Shown one piece after another: positions 1 to 8,082 of a stretch of DNA of 64,000 nucleotides (position 1 is its first letter; each line of letters opens with the position of its first letter). The stretch comes from Chitinophagaceae bacterium (GTDB taxonomy: Bacteria; Bacteroidota; Bacteroidia; Chitinophagales; Chitinophagaceae). A model generated the notes under the pieces. That model had not been told where the DNA came from and ran no database searches. It was given only the letters and a program-made list of their open reading frames with translations. The stretch lies in assembly GCA_016710935.1 (NCBI GenBank), contig JADJTY010000001.1:186001-250000 (forward strand), written 5' to 3'. A program made the position numbers and the translations under genes.

Positions 1-144
1 TTGTTTGCTGTCATTTAATATAGGATGATAAAAATCTTTTGGCAGTATTACAGCCGCTGCAAATACAGGCCCGGCATAGCAGCCACGTCCGGCTTCGTCC
101 AAACCGGCTTCCCGTAAATTTTTATGTAGAAAAGGAGCTAACAT
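1..144 (-). CDS. rnhB: Ribonuclease HII, N-terminal part (cut by window start)
   Basis: Only the first 48 codons lie in the window; the gene runs off the left edge. Ribonuclease HII removes ribonucleotides from DNA and RNA primers from RNA-DNA hybrids in the cytoplasm. The visible peptide contains GLDEAGRGCYAGPV, the signature with the first catalytic Asp-Glu pair, followed by AAVILP and LNDSKQ, all at the positions expected for the family N-terminus. The ATG at 142-144 is chosen because it leaves the usual short lead of about 12 residues before the DEAGRG motif. It is divergent from heme A synthase. Confidence 0.9.
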   Translation of the reverse strand, partial: MLAPFLHKNLREAGLDEAGRGCYAGPVFAAAVILPKDFYHPILNDSKQ

Positions 145-189
145 CTGTGTTTAACAAATATCAGGTAAAACCATAAAAAAACAATTCAT

Positions 190-222
190 TTTGCTGTATC
201 CATTTTTGCTGCTGTAAATTTG
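190..222 (+). promoter_or_regulatory. Candidate promoter of heme A synthase gene
   Basis: TTTG at 190-193 and TAAATTTG at 215-222 are separated by 21 nt, matching the Bacteroidota -33/-7 consensus (TTTG, 19-21 nt, TAnnTTTG). The expected transcription start is about 5-7 nt downstream, only a few bases before the ATG at 231, so the transcript would be nearly leaderless if this promoter is used. Confidence 0.5.
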
Positions 223-230
223 CACCTGCA

Positions 231-1289
231 ATGGATACAGTACAACAACAACGCTCACAACGCCAGATCGCTTACTGGCTTTTGATTGGGGTGGTCATGA
301 TCATCATACAGGTTTTGATTGGCGGAATTACCCGGTTAACGGAATCAGGACTTTCTATAACAGAATGGAAACCCATTACCGGAAGCTTACCCCCATTGAA
401 TGAGGCTGCCTGGCAACTTGAGTTTGACAAATACAAAGTGACGGATCAGTTTAAATATGTTCACCAGGATTTTACGCTATCGGAGTTTAAATTTATTTTT
501 TTCTGGGAATGGTTTCACCGCACCTGGGCCCGGCTGATGGGGCTGGTTTTTTTGTTTGGCTTTATTTATTTCCTGGTAAAGAAAAAATTTGAGCGGGGAA
601 TGATAAAACCAATGGTCATACTTTTTTTATTGGGCGGTTTACAGGGTTATATAGGTTGGTTAATGGTGGCGAGCGGCCTGGTACCCGAAAAATATTTTGT
701 AGGTCATGTTGAATTAACAACTCACTTTATAGCCGCACTGGGTTTGCTTTCTTACACGTTGTGGTTTGCATTAAGCCTGCTTGTTACAGAGCATCAAAAA
801 GTTAATGATACAAAATTGAAAAACTTTTTATTGCTGCTGCTTGCGGTTTTGTTTTTTCAATTGATATATGGTGCTTTTATGGCCGGCCTGAGGGCAGCAA
901 TTACAGCACCAACCTGGCCGGATATAAATGGTAGCATGCTGCCAGCTATGAATGAGCTTACGCCTTTTACAAAAAACCTGGTCTCCAATCCTGTTACCAT
1001 ACATTTTATACACCGCGGACTGGCTTATGTACTGGTTGTACTGATTGGTATCTGGTGTTTTAAATTCCGTGCTATTGCAAATAATAAATTGTACAACAGG
1101 CTTCGCATAACCGTGGTACTGCTGGTGTTACTGCAGGTATTACTGGGTATTTTAACAGTATTGAATGCAACGTACCCAAACCGTTTGGTGGTGTTGGGTG
1201 TATCGCACCAGTTTGTTGCCATGATACTGCTGATGGTTGTTGTATCACTTCTTTTTGTAGTTAGAAAAAAGGAGACAGCGTTTGCATGA
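231..1289 (+). CDS. ctaA: Heme A synthase (CtaA/COX15 family)
   Basis: Inner-membrane enzyme converting heme O to heme A for cytochrome c oxidase. The 352-residue protein has about eight hydrophobic segments and the family landmarks: GGITRLTESGLSITEWKP near residue 31, the histidine in FWEWFHRTWARL (about H96), GHVELTTHF near 159, PTWPDINGSMLP after 220, FIHRGLAYV near 260 and SHQFVA near 328. These histidines are the heme ligand positions of the family. The length fits the long COX15-like form. The patatin gene follows 39 nt downstream on the same strand and may be co-transcribed. Confidence 0.92.
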   Translation: MDTVQQQRSQRQIAYWLLIGVVMIIIQVLIGGITRLTESGLSITEWKPITGSLPPLNEAAWQLEFDKYKVTDQFKYVHQDFTLSEFKFIFFWEWFHRTWARLMGLVFLFGFIYFLVKKKFERGMIKPMVILFLLGGLQGYIGWLMVASGLVPEKYFVGHVELTTHFIAALGLLSYTLWFALSLLVTEHQKVNDTKLKNFLLLLLAVLFFQLIYGAFMAGLRAAITAPTWPDINGSMLPAMNELTPFTKNLVSNPVTIHFIHRGLAYVLVVLIGIWCFKFRAIANNKLYNRLRITVVLLVLLQVLLGILTVLNATYPNRLVVLGVSHQFVAMILLMVVVSLLFVVRKKETAFA

Positions 1290-1328
1290 TGCTGGTTTAT
1301 GTTGTAATTTTAAGCAACTGCCGCATGC

Positions 1329-3545
1329 ATGAAACAAACGCTTAAAAATATTTACTATTTTTTTCCTGTACAGCTTTTCCTGCTGCATTTCAGAAAGTTT
1401 CAGATACTGCTGGTATTCTGGTATGTATTGGGAAGTACCATTAACAGCGGCTTTATGAAAAGCTATGGTGCTGATGCACTTTTTTTTTCGCCTGAATACC
1501 TGGGGGATGTAAATGCACTGAGTGCTTTTATAGTGGGTATTGCGCTGGGTGTTTTTTTTATGAGCTGGAATATTACCACGTTCATCCTGCATAGCAAACG
1601 CTGCAAATTCCTGGCAACAACCGCAAAGCCTTTTTTAAAATATTGTATTAATAATTCACTGCTTCCGGTACTTTTTCTTGTATTCTATTTTTACAAACTC
1701 ATTCTCTTCGATTGGAAAAAGGAATTAATGAACACCGGGGAAATTGTGGTGGTCATTGCAGGCATGCTGGGTGGTATCATTTTGCTGGTGGCCGTTTCAT
1801 TTGCTTATTTTTTTGGAGCCGAAAAAAGAATTCAAAGAACCATTGCACCCATTATTGGTAAAGCCGAACATTTTAATGTGAATTATTATTCAGGCAGTGC
1901 CGAAACGGAAACGCCCGGATTAAAAGTGAGTGCATACCTGGGAGAGTGGTTTAGTCTTAAAAAGCCAAGAAACATATCGCACTACAACCAGGCGTTCCTG
2001 GATACCGTTTTTAAGCGGCACCATCTTTCCGGTATCCTGAGCATTGCCTTGTCTTTTGTTTTTTTAATTGTGGTTGGTTTTTACATGGATAGCCCGTTTT
2101 TTGAAGCACCTGCTGCCGCAAGTATCTTAATATTTTTTGCAGCCATGACGGCCGTTATTGGCGCACTCTCTTATTTTTTGCAAAGCTGGAGTTTGCCGGT
2201 TTTTATTATACTTATTTTATTTGCTGATGTGCTGTACAAAAATGAGATCATTGACAACCGCAATAAAGCGTATGGTTTAAACTATCATAATAAAGCAGCA
2301 CAGCCGGTTTATGATAAATCATCTTTACAAAAACTGTGTACGCCAGAAAAAATAGCTGCAGACAGGGCGAATATGCTGCAGGTATTGGCCAACTGGAAAA
2401 GCAAACAGGCTGAAGAAAAGCCCGCAATGATCTTTATCAATGTAAGCGGAGGCGGTTTGCGCAGCGGCACCTTTGTAATGAATACACTGCAGAAGCTGGA
2501 TAGTGCAGTTGGCGGAAAACTGATGCCGCATACCATGCTGATCAGCGGGGCCAGCGGAGGGATGCTGGCGGCCACGTATTATCGTGAGTTATACTGGCAA
2601 CAACAAAAAGATAGTTTGCTGGATCTGCACAACCCTGTTTACTCCGATAATATTGCAAAGGATCTGTTGAACCCGCTTTTTTCTTCCATGGTGGCCCGTG
2701 ATATCTTTTCTCCTGCACAAAAATTTACGGTGGGCAATTTTGCATATGTAAAAGACCGGGGCTATGCATTTGAACAAAAGCTTAACAGGAACAGCGGCAA
2801 CATACTGGATAAACAATTACTGGATTACAGCCATGCAGAAAGAGCAGCAGCTATTCCTTTGATCATTTTTAATTCAACGATTAACCGGGATGGCAGGAGA
2901 ATGATGGTGAGTACCCAGCCCATCAGTTTTATGATGAAGCCCCGGGTATTTGCAAAAGATCCATATGCCAGTCCGGATGCAGTTGATTTTGCAGCCATGT
3001 TTGCAAAACAGGATCCCCTGCATATAAGATTGCTCACGGCTTTGCGTATGAATGCAACCTTTCCCTACGTTTTGCCCAATGTGTGGTTGCCCAGTAATCC
3101 CGTTATAGACGTAATGGATGCCGGGCTGAGGGATAATTACGGAATGGAAACTACGCTTCGGTTTATAGATAATTTTAAAGACTGGCTCAGGGCTAATACG
3201 GGTAAGATCATTATACTGCAGATACGTGACAGAAACCAGGATAACTGGCAGGAGCCGCTTGAAACAGGTGCCGTAACAGATTTTTTTATAAAATCCGGAA
3301 GCATGCTACAGCATAACTGGTATAAAATTCAGGATTTTTCCCAGACCGATCAATACAGTTACCTGCAGTCAGTTTTTGATGATGCGTTGCAGCGTATTTC
3401 ATTTATGTATGCACCCGAAACCGAAGAGAAAGGCGCAGCACTTAATTTTCATTTAACGGCCAGGGAAAAAAGAGCAGTAAAGGAATCTTTCAACAGCACA
3501 TTTAACCAGGCTTCTTTAAAGCGTATAAAAGATCTGCTGAAATAG
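1329..3545 (+). CDS. Patatin-like phospholipase with N-terminal membrane domain
   Basis: A 738-residue protein. Roughly the first 320 residues form a polytopic membrane region. The C-terminal half is a patatin domain: oxyanion-loop motif SGGGLRSGT near residue 367, nucleophile motif GASGG near 406 and the Asp of DAGLRDNYG near 597, so the Ser-Asp dyad appears intact. The predicted activity is acyl hydrolysis of lipids at the membrane; the substrate cannot be told from sequence. The membrane-fused form is longer than typical soluble patatins. The gene lies 39 nt after heme A synthase and runs convergently into the lipid kinase gene. Confidence 0.82.
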   Translation: MKQTLKNIYYFFPVQLFLLHFRKFQILLVFWYVLGSTINSGFMKSYGADALFFSPEYLGDVNALSAFIVGIALGVFFMSWNITTFILHSKRCKFLATTAKPFLKYCINNSLLPVLFLVFYFYKLILFDWKKELMNTGEIVVVIAGMLGGIILLVAVSFAYFFGAEKRIQRTIAPIIGKAEHFNVNYYSGSAETETPGLKVSAYLGEWFSLKKPRNISHYNQAFLDTVFKRHHLSGILSIALSFVFLIVVGFYMDSPFFEAPAAASILIFFAAMTAVIGALSYFLQSWSLPVFIILILFADVLYKNEIIDNRNKAYGLNYHNKAAQPVYDKSSLQKLCTPEKIAADRANMLQVLANWKSKQAEEKPAMIFINVSGGGLRSGTFVMNTLQKLDSAVGGKLMPHTMLISGASGGMLAATYYRELYWQQQKDSLLDLHNPVYSDNIAKDLLNPLFSSMVARDIFSPAQKFTVGNFAYVKDRGYAFEQKLNRNSGNILDKQLLDYSHAERAAAIPLIIFNSTINRDGRRMMVSTQPISFMMKPRVFAKDPYASPDAVDFAAMFAKQDPLHIRLLTALRMNATFPYVLPNVWLPSNPVIDVMDAGLRDNYGMETTLRFIDNFKDWLRANTGKIIILQIRDRNQDNWQEPLETGAVTDFFIKSGSMLQHNWYKIQDFSQTDQYSYLQSVFDDALQRISFMYAPETEEKGAALNFHLTAREKRAVKESFNSTFNQASLKRIKDLLK

Positions 3546-3546
3546 T

Positions 3547-4448
3547 TTAAGCCGGTATCAGCAATTTAAAAGCCTTTTCAATTATTTCGATTTCAAATGC
3601 AGCAGCGGTTTCAGCAGGGTCTCCATCAATATGTAAAGGGGCAAGCTGCGGATTTTTAATGATTAATTTTTTGGTTTGAAAGTAGTGAATACCGTTGCGA
3701 TGATATTTTTTGTCCTCATACATGCTTACTTCCCCGTTCCGGATCTGTTTCAAAATGGTCCAGATCATCCTCAACTTACTCATCTTATTTACCACTACAA
3801 TGTCCAGCAAACCATCGTGCAGGCTGGCCTGCGGGGCAATGGTAAAATTATTGCCAAACTGGTTACTGTTGGCAATGCTGATAAAAAAGCTTCGCTGTTT
3901 ATAGATTTGCCTTCCAGTATTAATTCAAAATTATAGGGCCTGGCTTTAAAAAAATTTTTGGCTGATTGTTTAATATAAGTAAGAAGCCCCCGTTTTTTTT
4001 GCTTTGCAAAATCATGGGCAACCTGTGCATCAAAACCCAGGCCGCAAAGCATACAGCTGAATTGCTGATTGATATAAAAACTATCCACATAAACGGCATT
4101 GCCTGCAAAAGCATTTTCCAGCGCCTTGTGAATTCTGCCGGGAATTTTAGCTGCGAAAGCAAGGCCGTTGCCACTGCCCATGGGTATGATGCCTATATTA
4201 ACAGTAACGCCTAATAAAAATTTCACGATCTGGTTTACGGTACCATCGCCACCACAAACAATAACATCGGTTATATTTTCTGCTGCTATCTTTTCTTTCA
4301 GAAAACCATAATCTCCTTCGGCATTGGTATGCAGTATTTCGAAAGGAATATTTTTTTCGGCAGTCTTGTTTTTAATGATTTCAAGCAATAAGCCTTTAGT
4401 CCCCGTACCGGAAATGGGGTTTATGCAGTAAATGAATTTTCTGTGCAT
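3547..4448 (-). CDS. Diacylglycerol/YegS-type lipid kinase, interrupted by a frameshift
   Basis: The first part, from ATG at 4448, carries NPISGTG near the N-terminus, CGGDGTVN near residue 65 and MGSGNGLA near 92, the nucleotide-binding motifs of the DAGK_cat/YegS family. The reading frame is lost at the run of six A (3883-3888, six T on the coding strand). In the other frame the protein continues with ISIANSNQFGNNFTIAP, HDGLLDIVVV and the late motif HIDGDP, ending at 3547. Adding one T at the run restores a continuous protein of 300 residues, the normal family length. A homopolymer sequencing error is the likeliest cause; a real pseudogene cannot be excluded. It sits 3 nt from the next upstream gene. 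Confidence 0.85.
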
Positions 4449-4451
4449 GAA

Positions 4452-4892
4452 TTATTTCTCCCGTGTAAGCGTACCTAAATAAACTTTGGATACCGCTTCT
4501 GTGCTTTTTGTATTGGCGGGTGTTTTTTCTACATACATCGTAATTGGCTTGCCGCTCTTTAACCTTTTGATGATGTCTTTGTTGGTAAGCACAAATTGAC
4601 CAACGGCACCAACTGTTTCATCTGCAATCAGCATAGGAGTAACATCATCGCCCATTACATGTACTTTTCTGTAATAACCACCATCAACAGATTTGCCTTG
4701 TATCTGAATGGTAAGTTTATCAATTTTTTTATAGGTAGATTTTTTATAGGAAAGGCCACCAAATGCATCATTGGCTTTCAGAGATATCTGCCCGGCTTTA
4801 ATACCATTAATAAAAACATCTACGGTGCATTGTGCCATAGATACATTGCCCAGGGTCATAAATAAAACGACGAATAAAAAAATTTTTTTCAT
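4452..4892 (-). CDS. Secreted protein of unknown function
   Basis: A 146-residue protein with a clear signal peptide (MKKIFLFVVLFMTLG followed by a small-residue cleavage region ending in MAQ). I prefer the ATG at 4890-4892; an upstream ATG at 4910 would add six residues before the lysines that normally begin a signal peptide. The mature part is rich in Lys and beta-branched residues and has one Cys close to the cleavage site, suggesting a small beta-rich periplasmic protein. No family recognised. The lipid kinase gene follows 3 nt downstream, so the two are probably co-transcribed. Confidence 0.7.
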   Translation of the reverse strand: MKKIFLFVVLFMTLGNVSMAQCTVDVFINGIKAGQISLKANDAFGGLSYKKSTYKKIDKLTIQIQGKSVDGGYYRKVHVMGDDVTPMLIADETVGAVGQFVLTNKDIIKRLKSGKPITMYVEKTPANTKSTEAVSKVYLGTLTREK

Positions 4893-5003
4893 GTGTGTAT
4901 ATTTAGGCAATAAAATTAGCTAAAAATTGCATAACTCAAATGAGGTTATGTAAGAACAGTGAATTTTATAACTCAGTGTAATAAATATGAAACCCCGGTA
5001 TTT

Positions 5004-6053
5004 TTACCATCGGATCAATGCGCCTGCCCAGGTAAAGCCGCTTCCAAATGCAGCCAGGCAAACGAGGTCGCCTTCTTTTATTTTTCCCTGCTCCCAGGCT
5101 TCGCAAAGTGCAATAGGAACAGATGCGGCTGTAGTGTTGCCATATTTCTGAATATTATTATACACCTGGTCATCTCTTAACTGTAACTTATGCTGCACAA
5201 ATTGTGCGATGCGCAAATTGGCCTGGTGTGGTATCAGCATATTAATATCAGCACTGGTTAATCCGTTTGCTGTTAATGCTTCCTGAACAACTTCGGGCAT
5301 TTTAACAATGGCTTTTTTAAAAACAGCAGGGCCATCCATATTTGGAAAATTTTGTGCCTCATCAATCATAGCATGACTCATAAACATTTGTCCCATTTCA
5401 GCTTCATCAAATGTTGCCACAGGGTTTTCTACCCAATGGTTGCCATGTGTACCGGGATTGAACATGGCCAGTATCTCGGCGCTATCTCCGTCGCTATGCA
5501 GATGCGTACTTAAAATACCCTGGTTTTGGTTTTGAGTAGGCTGCAATACAACAGCTCCTGCACCATCACCAAAAATAACGCTGATATTTCTACCTCTTGT
5601 ACTAAAATCAAGACCGAAAGAATGTTTCTCTGCACCCACCACTAAAATGTTTTTATACATACCTGTTTTGATGAACTGATCGGCAACAGATAAAGCATAT
5701 ACAAAACCACTGCATTGGTTGCGTACATCCAAAGCGCCGATCTCTTTCATCTTCATGGCACGCTGTAATAAAACACCACAACCCGGGAAATAATAATCCG
5801 GACTCAGAGTGGCAAAAACGATGAAGTCAATATCCTGCGGAGTTATACCTGCCCTTTCTATGGCAATGGTTGCAGCCTTAACACCCATGGTGGTGGTGGT
5901 TTCGCCGGTACGGTCGGCGTAGCGTCTTTCCTGAATACCCGTGCGTTCCTGGATCCATTCATCAGAAGTATCCATATACTTTTTCAAATCTTCGTTGGTA
6001 AAAACATTTTTGGGAACATAGTAGCCTATACCGGCAATTTTGCTTCGTTGCAT
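5004..6053 (-). CDS. fabH: 3-oxoacyl-ACP synthase III (FabH family)
   Basis: Condensing enzyme that starts fatty-acid synthesis by joining an acyl-CoA primer to malonyl-ACP in the cytoplasm. The 349-residue protein has the full Cys-His-Asn triad: C114 in VRNQCSGFVYAL, H276 in IPHQANLRI and N306 in YGNTTAASVP; GDGAGAVVL and the C-terminal FGSGFTWAGALIRW are also present. It stands alone here, without other fab genes, and carries extra residues around 195-240 compared with E. coli FabH. It may be one of several FabH paralogues, so a secondary role such as aryl-polyene or other lipid priming is possible. Confidence 0.9.
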   Translation of the reverse strand: MQRSKIAGIGYYVPKNVFTNEDLKKYMDTSDEWIQERTGIQERRYADRTGETTTTMGVKAATIAIERAGITPQDIDFIVFATLSPDYYFPGCGVLLQRAMKMKEIGALDVRNQCSGFVYALSVADQFIKTGMYKNILVVGAEKHSFGLDFSTRGRNISVIFGDGAGAVVLQPTQNQNQGILSTHLHSDGDSAEILAMFNPGTHGNHWVENPVATFDEAEMGQMFMSHAMIDEAQNFPNMDGPAVFKKAIVKMPEVVQEALTANGLTSADINMLIPHQANLRIAQFVQHKLQLRDDQVYNNIQKYGNTTAASVPIALCEAWEQGKIKEGDLVCLAAFGSGFTWAGALIRW

Positions 6054-6167
6054 GCAATCATTAATTTAGAACCGGCAATTTACACAATAAGATATGATTT
6101 GCAACTGTTTCAAACGCAACTAAAAACAGGTTTATACCAATTGACATTGAATTTATCCTAATAAAAG

Positions 6168-6255
6168 CTGTCAGGTTGAGCTTGTCGAAACCGGGGCCAT
6201 TTGCAAAAGAGCCTCTTAATTTGTGAACCCGCCTTCGACAAGCTCAGGCTGACAG
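6168..6255. repeat. Inverted repeat of the CTTCGACAAGCTCAGG family
   Basis: Left arm 6168-6189 and right arm 6234-6255 are 22 nt each and complementary except for two adjacent positions, separated by 44 nt. The right arm contains TTCGACAAGCTCAGGCTGAC, the core also found at 7031-7047 and, in a variant, twice at 61412-61467. This is a REP/MITE-like dispersed element upstream of fabH. Confidence 0.8.
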
Positions 6256-6279
6256 TATAATTTTAATATCTGATTGGTA

Positions 6280-6813
6280 TTAATTCAGTTTGGTCATATT
6301 GTGTAAGCAAAAGTCATCATCCAGCAGCGGAAGTACCCGGGTTTTATAGTGAACTTCAACCGATTTGCGCAGATCTGCCGTATTACGGATCATCTTGGCA
6401 GTAAAACTTTCTGCCAGCGGCAGCAGTGTAAGTTTATCATCTTTTAGTTTCAGTTCCGCAATATAAACCCGGGAGTTTATGTTAATATTAAAAAATTGAC
6501 GGTTGTCAACAAGGCTCATAAAAGCAGTGCCGTTTAAAGAGTCGGATATTAAAATACGATAGGGGCGTAGTTCATGCAGGTTGCCGGTTATTGAAATATG
6601 GTATTCGGTGTCTGTTTTTTTGGAAAGGGTAAGATAAATTTCTTCTTCACGGGAACTCTGTGGCTTTTTAACAGCAGCTATCCATTTTCCGAGCAATGCA
6701 TCTTCTACATGCATACCGGATGTTTCATCTAAATAATACGCAGAACTGTACGGACATGCACAGAGCGTGAGGCATAAAAAAAACAATAACGATATTTCGA
6801 AAAGTTTTTTCAT
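6280..6813 (-). CDS. Predicted lipoprotein of unknown function
   Basis: A 177-residue protein with a lipoprotein-type signal (hydrophobic stretch LLFFLCLTLCAC, with lipidation likely at C20). The mature part begins with ETSGMHVEDALLGKWIAAVKKP, a LLGKW pattern often seen in small beta-sandwich or lipocalin-like lipoproteins, and continues with alternating polar/hydrophobic strands. No family is recognised with confidence. It is transcribed in the same direction as the CPBP protease gene upstream and is separated from it by the broken zinc-ribbon gene. Confidence 0.7.
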   Translation of the reverse strand: MKKLFEISLLFFLCLTLCACPYSSAYYLDETSGMHVEDALLGKWIAAVKKPQSSREEEIYLTLSKKTDTEYHISITGNLHELRPYRILISDSLNGTAFMSLVDNRQFFNININSRVYIAELKLKDDKLTLLPLAESFTAKMIRNTADLRKSVEVHYKTRVLPLLDDDFCLHNMTKLN

Positions 6814-6966
6814 TCGTCTAAAAATAATCCGGGAAGTTTACAAATGCAATAGTAAAACCCCTTAATAATTATAATGTAATAAACACCTGCTGATGATCCA
6901 CTTTTACGTATGTGTGCTGCCTGCTCTAATTGGCGGCTATTGTTCCGAAAAATCCGCTGTATTATT

Positions 6967-7144
6967 TTAGGGTATGTTGTTGGTAAGATAATTGGATAAG
7001 AAGGCATTGTTGCAGTTGTCTCCATCACATCCTTCGACAAGCTCAGGAGGGCAGGGCATTGGTTTTGCATACCGGGCATTGATAATGGCCATGCACAAAA
7101 ACCAGTTGAATATTGCTGCAGCAGAAAAGGCAATTTACTTCCAT
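6967..7144 (-). pseudogene. Small zinc-ribbon protein gene broken by a repeat insertion
   Basis: From ATG at 7142-7144 the frame reads a short Cys-rich peptide with CLFCC, then VFVHGHYQCPVCKTNALPS, and hits TGA. That stop lies inside a copy of the CTTCGACAAGCTCAGG element (7031-7047). Immediately past the element, in the next frame, the sequence reads CDGDNCNNAFLSNYLTNNIP and stops at 6967-6969. Joined, the halves make a protein of about 53 residues with paired Cys motifs typical of zinc ribbons. The element plus edge bases adds 16 nt, which shifts the frame. The start lies 3 nt after the CPBP protease gene, so it was probably co-expressed. Confidence 0.6.
7031..7047. repeat. CTTCGACAAGCTCAGG repeat copy inside the broken zinc-ribbon gene
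   Basis: CCTTCGACAAGCTCAGG matches the right arm of the inverted repeat at 6234-6255. Here it stands as a single arm flanked by the two halves of a small Cys-rich reading frame. Confidence 0.8.
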
Positions 7145-7147
7145 GGA

Positions 7148-8077
7148 TCATTTTTTAAACAGTACACCAAGCCAGCTGCCGGCTTCCATTAACCAGGCAA
7201 TACCCAAATGTACAATTAATCCGCCCCAAATACTTTGTGTATTATAACTGATGATGCCCAGCAACAAACCACCCCAAAAACTGCTGATGGCTTCGCCCAG
7301 GGGTTTGCCAAAATGGATGGTGCAATAAAAACAGGCCACGGGTATTATGCAGTGAGGGCCACAGATCTTCAGCAGCGATAAAATTAAAAAGCCACGAAAG
7401 AAGAATTCAATACTTACAAAATCAAATCCATAACAGGCTTCGTAAAAAATATAGTGCCATTTTCGGGGTGGCAGATCCAGTTGCTCAATAAACCTGACCT
7501 TGGGGTACATCTGCAAAAAATCTTTTTGTGTGCTGGCAAGTGCAATCAGCGGTATCATAATGAGCAGCATGACCAGGTAAGGTTTTACCTCCTTTAAAGC
7601 AGCAGTACCATAAAAAGGCTGGTTGTCCCGGTCTTTTATCCACCAGATAATAAATACAGGAATCAGTACCACAAATACCCTTACAACCCAGTTTAAGCAA
7701 CGCGTCCAGAAAATTTGTGCGTCACCGGTCCAGATGTTTTTAATGATTTGCTGATGAAGATCAAAATTAATTCTGAAAGAAAAAAAGGCCGGCGCAAGCA
7801 GCAAAATGATCCAGAACCAATAGTTCCGGTAGTAATCACAATCTTTATAAAAAATCAATTGCAAAAAAAATGCAGCAGCAAAGGGAATAAGATATAAAAG
7901 ATAATACCCAACAAAATTGCCCCATTTGGTTTTACCTCCTGCAGCAAAATGTATTTCCAGGGCATGCCAGTAATTTAGATAGATGTAGATACCCAGCAGC
8001 AATAAAATGGCTACAAAATAAGCCAGCTTAAATTCTTTTTCATAGAATTCCTGCAGGTATTTAAAAATGACTGACAA
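7148..8077 (-). CDS. CPBP family intramembrane glutamic endopeptidase (CAAX-protease-like)
   Basis: A 309-residue polytopic membrane protein with at least six hydrophobic segments. The C-terminal third contains the CPBP/Abi motifs: E224-FFF-R228 (the first motif has one Glu preceded by Ile, instead of the usual Glu-Glu), His in TIHFGKP near 257 and His in IVHLGIAW near 292. Family members include Rce1-like proteases and bacteriocin-immunity or scaffolding proteins; the substrate here is unknown. A small zinc-ribbon gene, now broken, starts 3 nt downstream, and obg lies 5 nt upstream on the same strand. Confidence 0.82.
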   Translation of the reverse strand: MSVIFKYLQEFYEKEFKLAYFVAILLLLGIYIYLNYWHALEIHFAAGGKTKWGNFVGYYLLYLIPFAAAFFLQLIFYKDCDYYRNYWFWIILLLAPAFFSFRINFDLHQQIIKNIWTGDAQIFWTRCLNWVVRVFVVLIPVFIIWWIKDRDNQPFYGTAALKEVKPYLVMLLIMIPLIALASTQKDFLQMYPKVRFIEQLDLPPRKWHYIFYEACYGFDFVSIEFFFRGFLILSLLKICGPHCIIPVACFYCTIHFGKPLGEAISSFWGGLLLGIISYNTQSIWGGLIVHLGIAWLMEAGSWLGVLFKK

Positions 8078-8082
8078 GTGAT

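Noticed and set aside
6810..7151. Open frame of 113 codons on the minus strand
   Set aside because: It crosses the repeat element and reads the broken zinc-ribbon gene in another frame; no domain and poor composition.
6992..7192. Open frame on the plus strand over the same region
   Set aside because: Overlaps the CPBP gene end and includes translated repeat sequence (HPSTSSGGQG); no support.
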